DNA from: Pseudodesulfovibrio senegalensis
Lineage (GTDB): Bacteria; Desulfobacterota; Desulfovibrionia; Desulfovibrionales; Desulfovibrionaceae
Direction: 5' to 3'
Length of the DNA stretch: 64,000 nt
Assembly (NCBI RefSeq): GCF_008830225.1
Contig: NZ_WAIE01000001.1
Location: forward strand, 1,256,838-1,320,837
Shown here: one piece after another, positions 52,117 to 60,491 of the stretch
Position numbering within the stretch: the first letter of the stretch is position 1
How the letters are laid out: every line of letters begins with the position of its first letter
Notes under the pieces: model-generated
The model's input: the letters and a program-made list of their open reading frames with translations, nothing else
What the model was told of the DNA's origin: nothing
The model's database searches: none
Made by a program: the position numbers and the translations under genes

Positions 52117-53262
52117 CTACTGGGAAAAATTCGTCCTGAATTTGATGGAATGCCAACTTTTGCAGCGAGGGCAGACAAAAAACAGCGTGTCGCGTTTCAA
52201 TCCACATTTTCCGCAATAAAAACGGCTGACTTCTCGAGCCCTATCCATGAAAAAGGTCAGTTGTTCGCGAAAAAAAGGCGTCAACTTCTGTTCTGATCTG
52301 GAAAGCTCGAATAATTCCAAACGGGCAAGCCAAAAGTCTGGTTGCAAAAGCAGGGCCCGCTCAAACCAATCCTTGGCTTCATCAATGTCCCGATTTTTGA
52401 GAAGCATCTGGCCAAAGTAATAATGATTCAACATATCCGGTTCAAGCGCTTCCAGCTTGGGTCTGAGCACTTTCACCAAATCAGCAACCGAACAAGCTTC
52501 GGCCCATTCATGCTGCTGGTCTCCGGAATCATCGGCGCGTTCAGCACGGGCAACTTCCTGCAGCAACCCTTCAAAAAGAACAAACCGGATTCCCGGCTCA
52601 ACCAGAGCCTGAGCTTCCACAATAGCCGATGCCATTTTAGCGGCAGAACCATTGCGATATGCCTGCACAATCCTTTCCAGCCAAGCCTCCACGGATCCAG
52701 GAAAAGCCCTGAGCGCATACTTAAGAAGCTTTGCCCCGTGTGACTCCTGCCCCGAAGCATACTCGTCATGCGCGGCCCGAACAAGATAATGGGCACGAAG
52801 CAGCGGCTGTCCCAGACGACCGAAGGAATCCGCGGCATCACGGTAGTGACCCCGTTCCGCCTGCAACCGTGCCACCTCAAAATGAATTTCTTCATTATCC
52901 CCGATTATGCTGCGGGCTTCATTGAAAGCCTGTTCGGCCCTGTCCAAAAAACCGCCACGCCGAAAATCACGACCCAACTCGAAAAAAGCCCGGGCCTTGA
53001 GTTTGGGATCAAGGCCCGAGCGAACAATCAAACTGTTCCGAATCTGTATTGCCCGTTCAATTTCACCCTGAGAGCGATAAAGGCTTCCGAGCGCCAAATA
53101 AATCTCAACGGCTTCCGGGTCGTCCCTGACAACCTGTGAAAGTTCGTTGATTGCGGCGCGGGTGTCCTGAGTAGGGGGACTGACAGCCCCTATGACATTG
53201 GCGGTTCTGACATCCTGCTCAGAAGCCCCCCGACGATTACGATGAAAGAGCTTGCGAAACAA
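52117..53262 (-). CDS. LapB (YciM)-like TPR protein
   Basis: A 381-residue protein with about eight TPR units (AVEIYLALGSLYRSQGEIERA onward) and a C-terminal rubredoxin-like metal site (FYCGKCGLKRD and FVCPRCKSW). LapB of E. coli controls LpxC turnover and LPS assembly at the inner membrane. The N-terminal anchor helix seen there is not obvious here. The TTG at 53262 follows GGGAGG by five bases; an upstream reading overlaps the lapA gene. It lies right after the lapA-like gene, the usual order. Confidence 0.86.
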   Translation of the reverse strand: MFRKLFHRNRRGASEQDVRTANVIGAVSPPTQDTRAAINELSQVVRDDPEAVEIYLALGSLYRSQGEIERAIQIRNSLIVRSGLDPKLKARAFFELGRDFRRGGFLDRAEQAFNEARSIIGDNEEIHFEVARLQAERGHYRDAADSFGRLGQPLLRAHYLVRAAHDEYASGQESHGAKLLKYALRAFPGSVEAWLERIVQAYRNGSAAKMASAIVEAQALVEPGIRFVLFEGLLQEVARAERADDSGDQQHEWAEACSVADLVKVLRPKLEALEPDMLNHYYFGQMLLKNRDIDEAKDWFERALLLQPDFWLARLELFELSRSEQKLTPFFREQLTFFMDRAREVSRFYCGKCGLKRDTLFFVCPRCKSWHSIKFRTNFSQ

Positions 53263-53272
53263 TACAGCCTCC

Positions 53273-53641
53273 CTAGACGTTTGCGGCGTCCTCTCCCTCT
53301 TTGGCGGTCTCGTCGGAAGAATAGGACTCATCGTTGATAGGCATGGTCCGCAAGGAGTTGAGCTCCTGCTCCAGCCCATTCATACGGGTACGACATTCAC
53401 GCAACTTTTTTGCAGCCTTGATCTTGTCCGCGGCAAGGTAAGCAAGGGTCAGCAAGGAGCCGAACAAAAAGCCACCAAGCACCAGAAGGTACAGGGGGAG
53501 GGGAACGGAACGGAATTCGGCAATATAGGGAACATCAAGCTTCAGCACCAGCGACTGCGCAAGAATCTGATTGTTCTGGCTGAAAAAAAGAATGGAAACG
53601 ACGAAAAAAAGAGCCAAAACAAATACTTTCAGGTAACGCAT
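53273..53641 (-). CDS. LapA domain membrane protein
   Basis: A 122-residue inner-membrane protein with two spans (VFVLALFFVVSILFFS and LPLYLLVLGGFLFGSLLTLAYLAA) and a cytoplasmic coiled tail with acidic end. The pattern is that of LapA (YciS), which pairs with LapB in LPS assembly. It precedes lapB by 10 bases. Confidence 0.82.
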   Translation of the reverse strand: MRYLKVFVLALFFVVSILFFSQNNQILAQSLVLKLDVPYIAEFRSVPLPLYLLVLGGFLFGSLLTLAYLAADKIKAAKKLRECRTRMNGLEQELNSLRTMPINDESYSSDETAKEGEDAANV

Positions 53642-53655
53642 CGGGGTTTTCTCCT

Positions 53656-54144
53656 CTATTGGTTGATTGCATCAAACAGGGGCTTCAAACTCCTGTAGGT
53701 CGACAAAAGGTGTTGCGGAATAACCGAAGTCTCTCCAAACACGGCCATAAACGAGGCATCTCCGTTCCAGCGCGGCACCACCTGAAAATGCAAATGGGCC
53801 GCAATGCCGGCTCCGGCTGCCTCGCCGATGTTCAGCCCGGCGTTGATACCCTGTGGCCTGAAATGCTTCTTGATTATTTCAACACTGCGTTGCAGCCACA
53901 GCGTACAATCATTGGCTTCTTCCAAAGTCAAATCCGTCAGACAGCTCACATGCCTGTAGGGGCAAATCATGAGATGACCATTATTGTACGGGAATTTGTT
54001 CATGATTACAAAAGAGTGTTCCCCGCGGGCAAGAACAAGACGCTCCTCGTCTTCATCGGTTTCCCGAGGAATACAAAAAACGCATTCATCCGGCTTGGGT
54101 CCAAGTATGTAATCAAGACGCCACGGCGCCCACAGAACTTCCAT
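53656..54144 (-). CDS. HIT family nucleotide-binding protein with HxHxQ motif
   Basis: A 162-residue HIT-fold protein. The N-terminus has LWAPWRLDYI and CVFC, a possible zinc site, and the core has NKFPYNNGHLMICPYRH. The HIT triad reads His117-x-His119-x-Gln121 (AHLHFQVVPRW), so the third His is Gln, as in GalT and Ap4A phosphorylases. It may therefore act as a nucleotidyltransferase or phosphorylase on dinucleoside polyphosphates. It lies between the fusion gene and lapA, all on the minus strand. Confidence 0.87.
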   Translation of the reverse strand: MEVLWAPWRLDYILGPKPDECVFCIPRETDEDEERLVLARGEHSFVIMNKFPYNNGHLMICPYRHVSCLTDLTLEEANDCTLWLQRSVEIIKKHFRPQGINAGLNIGEAAGAGIAAHLHFQVVPRWNGDASFMAVFGETSVIPQHLLSTYRSLKPLFDAINQ

Positions 54145-54235
54145 GAAACATCCTTATCGATACGATTGCATTGTCGTCCAGACAGACTGATTTTTCTACA
54201 CGCCTTGGGCCGCAAGGGCAAGCAGACGTTTTCAT

Positions 54236-56914
54236 TCAGACAGGGTTCATCCATTCGGATTTGAACTGTTTCTTGAGGCGAAGGGCCATGGCCAACTGCT
54301 CCTCGCGGGACCCCACATTGCCATCAACTCTGGCCGCAAGAATCTTATCCAGAATTAGAGTGAATACAGGACCTTCCGGAATGCCCATTTCAATAAGGTC
54401 ATCACCGGATACATCAATGGAAACATACCGCAATCGAGCGAGATATTGTGAAATATTTCTACGAATAGACTCCTTGCGACTTCTGGCCATAAGGAAGAGC
54501 ACCCCTTCAAGGGGAATGGGAGTAAGAATCGAATACAGCCGACTCAGGGGAGTTTTACCCTCCTGCCATCCCATGAGGCGCATGAGCGCATCACCGATCT
54601 GATCTCGAAGCGCCAGCAATTCGCGTTCTTCTCTCCTGGAAAAATTAAGACGATCGGCGACCTTAGAAAGCTCTTCGCGCTTGGTCCCCATGGTCAGTCC
54701 AAGAAAATAAAGCTTCCAACAATCGGCCTGATCGTCGAGGTACAGCAACTTATACCAATTGAACACCTTTTCCAATTCCTGCAGCACGCGAACACGCTCA
54801 TGCGTCAATTTCAGCAAGGGATGTATCGCCTTGAGCAGGCCGAGATCATTCATCCTCTCCACCACGTTCAATGGGTTTTCCTCGTCCATGACCAGACGCA
54901 ACTCATGGGTAATCCTACTGCCGGATAGTTTTTCAAAAAGATTCAGCTGCAAGGCATTTTTGACCAGCCGCATGGTTTGTCCGCCAATGCGAAAACCAAA
55001 ACGTTGTTCAAAACGTACAGCTCTGAGTATGCGCGTAGGATCCTCGACAAAACTGAGGGAATGGAGAACTCGAATCTGCTTGTTCTTGATATCCCTTTCC
55101 GCTCCGAAAAAATCCACCAGCTGTCCGAATTTCCCCGGATTGAGACGCAAGGCCAAAGCATTCATGGTAAAATCACGACGATACAGGTCCATCTTGATGG
55201 ACGACAACTCAACCGTGGGCAGAGCAGCCGGATATTGATAATATTCAAGACGCGCCGTGGCCACATCGACCCTGCGCCCGTCATCAAGAATACATACAGC
55301 GGTCTTGAACTTCTTGTGCGCCTTGATGCGTCCGCCCAGACGCTCCACAAGCGCCGAGGCAAAGGCTATGCCGTCCCCTTCGACAACTAGATCAATATCC
55401 AGGTTGGGCCTGCCCAAAAGAATGTCGCGCACAAAACCGCCAACAGCATAGGCATCCCAACCCAATTCCTGGGCCAAGTTTCCAGCTTCCCTGAGCAGGC
55501 CAACGGCATCCTCGGGCAAACGATTGCGGACATGCGAACTGATGTTCCGCTCACGTCTCTGGTCCGACAGCAACGTTTCCGGCATACGGGCCGGTTCTTC
55601 CACCAAAAGATGAACAAGATCGGTTCTGGTAATGACCCCCACAAGTTGATCACCGTCCAGAACCGGCAACATGCGCTGGCGTTTTCCGAGAATGATCTCC
55701 ATGACCTGATACAAATCAGCCTCGGACTGCACGGTCTGGAAATTAGTGATCATGTATTCGCTGAGTCGCATGGAACCCAAGCCGTGGCCCACGGCCTTGT
55801 CCGCGATCTTGTGTTCCAGAAGACCAACGCAACGGCCGTCTTCATCCACCACGGGCACGCCCTTGAGTCCGTAACGGGTCATAAGCTGCACGGCATCATC
55901 CATGAGAGCTGTCCGCTCAATGGTTTTTGGAGGGGCGGACATGAGCCCTTTCACCACCACTCTCGGATTGATCTGGGAATAGAAGAGAGCGAACAAATCA
56001 TCGCGCACCTCGGAAAGGGTCTTATCCTTGACCGTTGCCGAGGCCGCATAAGCATGACCGCCACCGCCAAGGGAAGAGCAAATCTGTCCCACGTTCACAT
56101 CCGGATTTTTGGACCGGGCAACTACATGTATTCTGTCTCCCATGCGCCCCAAACAGAAAAGAACACGAATATCCTCGACATCCATCATCTTGTGAACAAG
56201 AAAAGCAAAGTCGGGAATAAACGTGTCCGTGCTGATCTCGGTGATGACAAGCTCCACGCCATGAATATCGTGTGTGGTTGCATTGTTCAGCAACTGGCCA
56301 AGATAGCCGATATGTTCGGCAGACAGCTCCCGGCTGAGCAGATCGGCAATGACCTCCAGGTCCATTCCCTGTTCGCGCAACCATGCGGCCGCGGCAAAAT
56401 CGTGAGAAGTGGTGGAGGAAAAACTGAATGACCCCGTATCTTCAAAAATGCCCAATCCCAACGCGGTGGCCTCTTCTCCATTCAATTCAATATCCTGTTC
56501 ACGCATCTCGTGCACCATAATAGCGGCGCATGAGCCCCATTCACGGAAAACACTCTTGTGCGCTACAAGATCTTCATCAGAATCAGGATGATGGTCATAT
56601 GTATGGATGGTAATATCATCACGATCCAGAAGAGGGCGGACATGGGGCAGCCGTGAACGTTGACGGGTGTCGACCACGACCAACAACCTGACCGAATCCG
56701 AATCAATCTCCTTGAAGTTCTTGAAATTGAAAAGATAGGTCATGCTCTGGATGTAAAAATTCCGCAAATTCTTTTCCTGACTTCCCGGAAAAATAAGTAC
56801 GGAATCTGGATAAAGCTTGCTGGCTCCAACCATCGCGGCCAACGCATCAAAGTCAGCATTGGCATGAGCGGTGATTACGGTATGCGCCTGTATCAATCCA
56901 TTGGATTTATTCAT
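54236..56914 (-). CDS. DHH - CBS - tRNA nucleotidyltransferase fusion protein
   Basis: An 892-residue three-part protein. Residues about 1-310 form a DHH/DHHA1 phosphoesterase (ITAHANADFDALAAM, YDHHPDSDED, GGGGHAYAASATV). About 315-450 are two CBS domains (ALMDDAVQLMTRYGLKGVPVVD; VTRTDL-like VITRTDLVHLL). The rest is a class II nucleotidyltransferase: AVGGFVRDILLGRPNLDIDL, RRDFTMNALAL and EDPTRILRAVRFEQRF. The family is linked to A-adding or CCA-adding tRNA repair. The DHH part might trim or remove nucleotides. It follows xerD by 47 bases. Confidence 0.9.
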   Translation of the reverse strand: MNKSNGLIQAHTVITAHANADFDALAAMVGASKLYPDSVLIFPGSQEKNLRNFYIQSMTYLFNFKNFKEIDSDSVRLLVVVDTRQRSRLPHVRPLLDRDDITIHTYDHHPDSDEDLVAHKSVFREWGSCAAIMVHEMREQDIELNGEEATALGLGIFEDTGSFSFSSTTSHDFAAAAWLREQGMDLEVIADLLSRELSAEHIGYLGQLLNNATTHDIHGVELVITEISTDTFIPDFAFLVHKMMDVEDIRVLFCLGRMGDRIHVVARSKNPDVNVGQICSSLGGGGHAYAASATVKDKTLSEVRDDLFALFYSQINPRVVVKGLMSAPPKTIERTALMDDAVQLMTRYGLKGVPVVDEDGRCVGLLEHKIADKAVGHGLGSMRLSEYMITNFQTVQSEADLYQVMEIILGKRQRMLPVLDGDQLVGVITRTDLVHLLVEEPARMPETLLSDQRRERNISSHVRNRLPEDAVGLLREAGNLAQELGWDAYAVGGFVRDILLGRPNLDIDLVVEGDGIAFASALVERLGGRIKAHKKFKTAVCILDDGRRVDVATARLEYYQYPAALPTVELSSIKMDLYRRDFTMNALALRLNPGKFGQLVDFFGAERDIKNKQIRVLHSLSFVEDPTRILRAVRFEQRFGFRIGGQTMRLVKNALQLNLFEKLSGSRITHELRLVMDEENPLNVVERMNDLGLLKAIHPLLKLTHERVRVLQELEKVFNWYKLLYLDDQADCWKLYFLGLTMGTKREELSKVADRLNFSRREERELLALRDQIGDALMRLMGWQEGKTPLSRLYSILTPIPLEGVLFLMARSRKESIRRNISQYLARLRYVSIDVSGDDLIEMGIPEGPVFTLILDKILAARVDGNVGSREEQLAMALRLKKQFKSEWMNPV

Positions 56915-56961
56915 AATATATTATAAATTCTCAAAGGTTAAAGTAAAGGATCATGGTTTGA

Positions 56962-57891
56962 TCACATACCGGATCGAGGATGAAAACGCTCATGAAGCGC
57001 TATGAGACGCTCGGACTGAACATGAGTATAAATCTCCGTGGCGCTGATGTCCGCATGACCAAGCAACAATTGAACGGTCCGCAAATCAGCCCCGCCTTCC
57101 AGCAGGTGAGTAGCAAAGGAGTGTCGGAACGTATGTGGGGAAATACTTCTTTTTATCCCAGCCTGTTGCGCGTATCTTTTTATCAATTTCCATACGCCTT
57201 GACGACTCAGTCCCTTGCCGGAACGATTCAAAAAAATGCAATCCTGTGACGGACCAAATTGATGTCGGACATCGTTGAGGTAACGGTTGAGCATTTCCTG
57301 GGCAGTGTAATGAACGGGAACGATACGCTCCTTTGCACCCTTACCGAAAACGCGAAGTACGCCCACCTGAGCATCATAATCAAGAACCCGAAGGTCAATC
57401 AATTCGGACACGCGCAGGCCCGCTGCGTACAGTAATTCCAACATGGCTCTGTCCCGCATGCCCAACCGAGTCTCATGATCCGGCAGGGAGAGGAGGGTGG
57501 CAACCTCTTCACGAGTAAGAAATTCCGGCAACTTTCTATTCAATTTCGGGTTGTCCAAAAGCGCAGACGGGTCATCAGTAATCCAGCGCTCATCACGGGC
57601 AAATCCAAAAAAACCCCGAATGGAGGACAGTTGCCGGGCAAGAGTACGGCTCTGTACACCGCGTGTTCGTAAATGCATCAAATACAGAGTCAAAACCTGT
57701 TTGTTCACATCCTCAAGCGCACAATCCCGCTTTTCAAGAAAACCCAACAACAACCGCAAATCACTCGCATACGAAGACAAACTGTTTTCACTCAACCCCT
57801 TTTCAACAAGGAGATGCTCCAAATACCGATCAAGCCACGGATGCGTCGGCAAGGAGGAAATCTCAGCAGCTGAAGTCTCGGGACAGATCAT
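56962..57891 (-). CDS. xerD: Site-specific tyrosine recombinase XerD
   Basis: A 309-residue tyrosine recombinase. The N-terminal SAM-like fold (WLDRYLEHLLVEKGLSENSLSSYASD) precedes the catalytic domain with Arg in AAGLRVSEL, Lys in FGKGAKERIV, HTFRHSFATHLLEGGADLR, GHADISATEIYTHV with the nucleophile Tyr. It resolves chromosome dimers at dif with FtsK. It is adjacent to the nucleotidyltransferase fusion. No flanking mobile DNA is seen, so it is the housekeeping recombinase. Confidence 0.93.
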   Translation of the reverse strand: MICPETSAAEISSLPTHPWLDRYLEHLLVEKGLSENSLSSYASDLRLLLGFLEKRDCALEDVNKQVLTLYLMHLRTRGVQSRTLARQLSSIRGFFGFARDERWITDDPSALLDNPKLNRKLPEFLTREEVATLLSLPDHETRLGMRDRAMLELLYAAGLRVSELIDLRVLDYDAQVGVLRVFGKGAKERIVPVHYTAQEMLNRYLNDVRHQFGPSQDCIFLNRSGKGLSRQGVWKLIKRYAQQAGIKRSISPHTFRHSFATHLLEGGADLRTVQLLLGHADISATEIYTHVQSERLIALHERFHPRSGM

Positions 57892-58019
57892 GCTCTCATC
57901 ACTTTATTGCATTAAAAAGACATAAAGAAATCCTGCAAACAATCACATCGGTTTCATAGAAAGAATACACACATGCAGCGCCCCTCTCAAGCCCGGCAAG
58001 AATTCGCCCGTCAGACACA

Positions 58020-58048
58020 TTGACAGCATATACGCCACAACTTATGAA
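58020..58048 (+). promoter_or_regulatory. Sigma-70 promoter for dapL
   Basis: TTGACA (58020-58025), a 17-base spacer and TATGAA (58043-58048), about 60 bases upstream of the dapL start. This is one of the best promoter matches in the window. Confidence 0.6.
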
Positions 58049-58110
58049 TTGCTTTCACGCAACGACCACATGAATAAACAAGCCACAGCTTTATGCCAAG
58101 GAGTCATTCA

Positions 58111-59277
58111 ATGGCCGATTTCAAGCTTGCCGACCGTCTTGCCGCACTTCCGCCGTATCTTTTCGCTGCGATCGACAAGGCCAAAGCCGAGGTAGCTGCC
58201 AAGGGACTGGACATCATCAGCCTCGGAATTGGAGATCCCGACCTTCCGACCCCTGATTTCATTATTGACGCACTGCACAAAGGTGCGCAAAAGCCCGTCA
58301 ATCATCAATATCCGTCCTATGTCGGCATGCTCGGATTCCGTCAGGCCGTTGCCGATTGGTACAAAACACGCTTCAACGTGGAGCTTGACGCAAATTCCGA
58401 AGTGGTCAGCCTGATCGGTTCCAAGGAAGGTATCGCACATTTTCCGCTGGCATTCGTGAATCCCGGCGACACCGTACTCATCGCCACCCCCAACTATCCG
58501 GTCTATGGCATTGCCACCGAGTTCGCCGGGGGCAAGCCGGAATACCTGCCGCTGCTCGAAGAAAACGACTTCCTTGTTGATCTGGAAGCCATTAGCGACG
58601 AGACATGGCAAAAAGCCAAAATGATTTTCGTCTGTTATCCCAACAACCCCACAGCAGCTGTGGCCACACGGGAATTCTACGCACGCCTCATTGAAAAGGC
58701 CAAGGAATTCAACGTAATTGTCGTCTCCGATGCCGCATACACAGAAATTTATTATGACCCGGCAAACAAGCCGCTTTCCATCATGGAAATCAAAGGCGCC
58801 AAAGATGTCGCCATTGAATTCCACTCCCTTTCCAAAACCTACAACATGACCGGTTGGCGTATCGGCATGGCCGTGGGCAATCCGTTCCTGATCAGCGGAT
58901 TGGGAAAAATCAAGGAAAACGTGGACTCAGGCATTTTCCAGGCCGTACAGGAAGCCGGCATTGCAGCGCTGCAGCACGGTGAGCCGCATGCCGAAAAATT
59001 CCGCGCCATCTACAAGGAGCGCCGTGACGTGGTCTGCGGTGCCCTGACCAAGGCCGGCATCCAGCACAGGGTGCCCGAAGCATCTTTCTACATCTGGTCC
59101 AAGGTCCCTGAAGGCTACTCCTCCTCTGAATTCGTCACCAACGTTCTCATGCAGACAGGAGTGGTCCTCACGCCCGGAAACGGGTTCGGAGCACCGGGCG
59201 AAGGCTATTTCCGCATTTCGCTCACGGTGAACAATGATTTGCTGAAGGAGGCGGTATCTCGAATTTCGAACTTGTAA
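58111..59277 (+). CDS. dapL: LL-diaminopimelate aminotransferase
   Basis: A 388-residue class I PLP aminotransferase. It opens FKLADRLAALPPYLFAAID, has SLGIGDPDLPTPDFI, NYPVYGIATEFAGG, YPNNPTAAVA, DAAYTEIYYD, the PLP Lys in HSLSKTYNMTGWRIG and EGYFRISLTVNN. It converts tetrahydrodipicolinate directly to LL-DAP, bypassing DapC-DapD-DapE. The ATG at 58111 follows AAGGAG. It is followed, with an overlap, by folK. Confidence 0.9.
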   Translation: MADFKLADRLAALPPYLFAAIDKAKAEVAAKGLDIISLGIGDPDLPTPDFIIDALHKGAQKPVNHQYPSYVGMLGFRQAVADWYKTRFNVELDANSEVVSLIGSKEGIAHFPLAFVNPGDTVLIATPNYPVYGIATEFAGGKPEYLPLLEENDFLVDLEAISDETWQKAKMIFVCYPNNPTAAVATREFYARLIEKAKEFNVIVVSDAAYTEIYYDPANKPLSIMEIKGAKDVAIEFHSLSKTYNMTGWRIGMAVGNPFLISGLGKIKENVDSGIFQAVQEAGIAALQHGEPHAEKFRAIYKERRDVVCGALTKAGIQHRVPEASFYIWSKVPEGYSSSEFVTNVLMQTGVVLTPGNGFGAPGEGYFRISLTVNNDLLKEAVSRISNL

Positions 59278-59786
59278 AGGTCTATGCCTGCCTCGGTTCC
59301 AACCAGGGCAACCCTGAGGAAAACCTGAACGAGGCATTGGCACGACTGGAAAACTACGGCGAGGACATCACGCTGAAACGCATGTCCGAATGCTACGAGA
59401 CCGAACCGCAGGACAACTCGGACCAGCCCTGGTTTCTCAATCAGGTCGTGGAGTTCGAGGTCGATCCCGTCATATGGTCTCCGGAAGGACTTCTTTCCAC
59501 ATTCCAGGCCATCGAAGCCAAAATGGGACGCGTCCACGACATTCCGAAAGGGCCGCGCATTATCGATATGGACCTGCTGTACTGGGAGGGCGTGGAACAG
59601 CGCACCGGCTATCTGGATTTGCCGCATCCGGCCATGAAACAGCGCGCCTTTGTGCTTATCCCGCTCAAGGAATTGGCACCAGACCTCATCCTCGAAGGCG
59701 GGGAGGGCATAGACGAAGCCCTGCAGCGTCTGGATTATAGACTCGAAGGCAAGAAAATCTGGCAGAACCAAGCGGATAATTCATAA
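59256..59786 (+). CDS. folK: 2-amino-4-hydroxy-6-hydroxymethyldihydropteridine diphosphokinase (start unclear)
   Basis: A HPPK of the folate pathway. VYACLGSNQGNPEENLNEAL at the front, the CYETEPQDNSDQPWFLNQV middle and the PRIIDMDLLYW catalytic motif are all present. The frame is -1 relative to dapL and is open from 59238, but it contains no ATG, GTG or TTG before the conserved front. The first ordinary start, TTG at 59337, would remove the GSN motif. I place the start at an ATC (59256), four bases after AAGGAGG, as the best guess. The start could also reflect a sequencing error. Confidence 0.7.
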   Translation: MSNFELVKVYACLGSNQGNPEENLNEALARLENYGEDITLKRMSECYETEPQDNSDQPWFLNQVVEFEVDPVIWSPEGLLSTFQAIEAKMGRVHDIPKGPRIIDMDLLYWEGVEQRTGYLDLPHPAMKQRAFVLIPLKELAPDLILEGGEGIDEALQRLDYRLEGKKIWQNQADNS

Positions 59787-59801
59787 AAACAGGTTGCAGG
59801 C

Positions 59802-60092
59802 ATGCTCAAATTCATCATTATCGGACTGGGGCTTTTCTTTGTGTACAAACTGTTCATGGGCGACAAGCGCAAACGCGAAATGCAACAGGAAAAAACCACC
59901 AAACAAAAAATGGCCTCCGGTGAACTGATCAAGGATCCGGTATGCGGCACTTACGTTAACAAGGATGGCGACATTCGTGTACGAGAGGGCGAAAAGGTTC
60001 ACGTATTCTGTTCCTATGAATGCCGGGACAAATACCTGAAGCAAATCGGAGCCACTGACGTAATACCTGAAAAAGATGAAAAGGATGCCTAG
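59802..60092 (+). CDS. Small membrane-anchored TRASH/YHS-domain protein
   Basis: A 96-residue protein. An N-terminal span (FIIIGLGLFFVYKLFM) is followed by a basic linker and a TRASH-type metal site (DPVCGTYV and FCSYECRDKY). Such domains bind copper or other metals. It lies 15 bases after folK and before a terminator, so it is likely co-transcribed with dapL-folK. Confidence 0.8.
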   Translation: MLKFIIIGLGLFFVYKLFMGDKRKREMQQEKTTKQKMASGELIKDPVCGTYVNKDGDIRVREGEKVHVFCSYECRDKYLKQIGATDVIPEKDEKDA

Positions 60093-60134
60093 ATAAAATA
60101 CAACCGTAATTGGTTCATGGCCTTCAAAGACCCC

Positions 60135-60160
60135 AAGCCCGCGTAAGCGGGCTTTTTTTT
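60135..60160 (+). terminator. Intrinsic terminator after the TRASH-protein gene
   Basis: AAGCCCGC (60135-60142), loop GTAA, GCGGGCTT (60147-60154), inside a run of eight T residues. Confidence 0.88.
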
Positions 60161-60365
60161 GTCTCACGACACCCATGTGTAAAACAAAACGAAAAATGCC
60201 TTAGAATCAAAATTCATACGTAAGCCCAAAAAACAGTATGACAACCTCCGGAAGAGTAACCACCTCTTAAAATTTCACGGATTGTTCAAAACAGCCCATA
60301 AACCAAAACATAATGTAGGAATTGCCAGAGACAACGCGCCCTCTCACGCTCGTATCTAGGTGTCT

Positions 60366-60381
60366 CATAATGTAAATTATG
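60366..60381. promoter_or_regulatory. Palindrome upstream of the large TPR-like gene
   Basis: CATAAT-GTAA-ATTATG is a perfect 6-bp inverted repeat with a 4-base centre, lying about 110 bases upstream of the start. The adjacent direct repeat of ATGTAAA adds to its operator-like look. Confidence 0.35.
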
Positions 60382-60491
60382 TAAACTTTAACTGAAGTAT
60401 GTTGGAAGATGGTTTGATAAATTCCACTCTTCCAGCTATCAATGGCCTCTAGAATGACAACCTTACAAACGTCCTGCCATCAGGAGTCACA

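Larger units (their letters stand above)
60093..60491. other. About 400-base gene-free stretch with a terminator and a palindrome
   Basis: It holds the terminator of the dapL unit (60135-60160) and an AT-rich upstream region of the large TPR-like gene. The AT-rich part contains the palindrome at 60366-60381 and a repeated ATGTAAA. No ORF with a ribosome-binding site is seen. Confidence 0.6.

Noticed and set aside
56962..57891. Tyrosine recombinase as a sign of an integrated element
   Set aside because: It matches housekeeping XerD, is flanked by conserved genes, and no att-like repeats or phage genes are nearby.
59238..59277. Programmed -1 frameshift joining dapL and folK
   Set aside because: No X-XXY-YYZ slippery heptamer is present in the overlap, so I do not claim programmed frameshifting; the frame problem is still listed as a finding.
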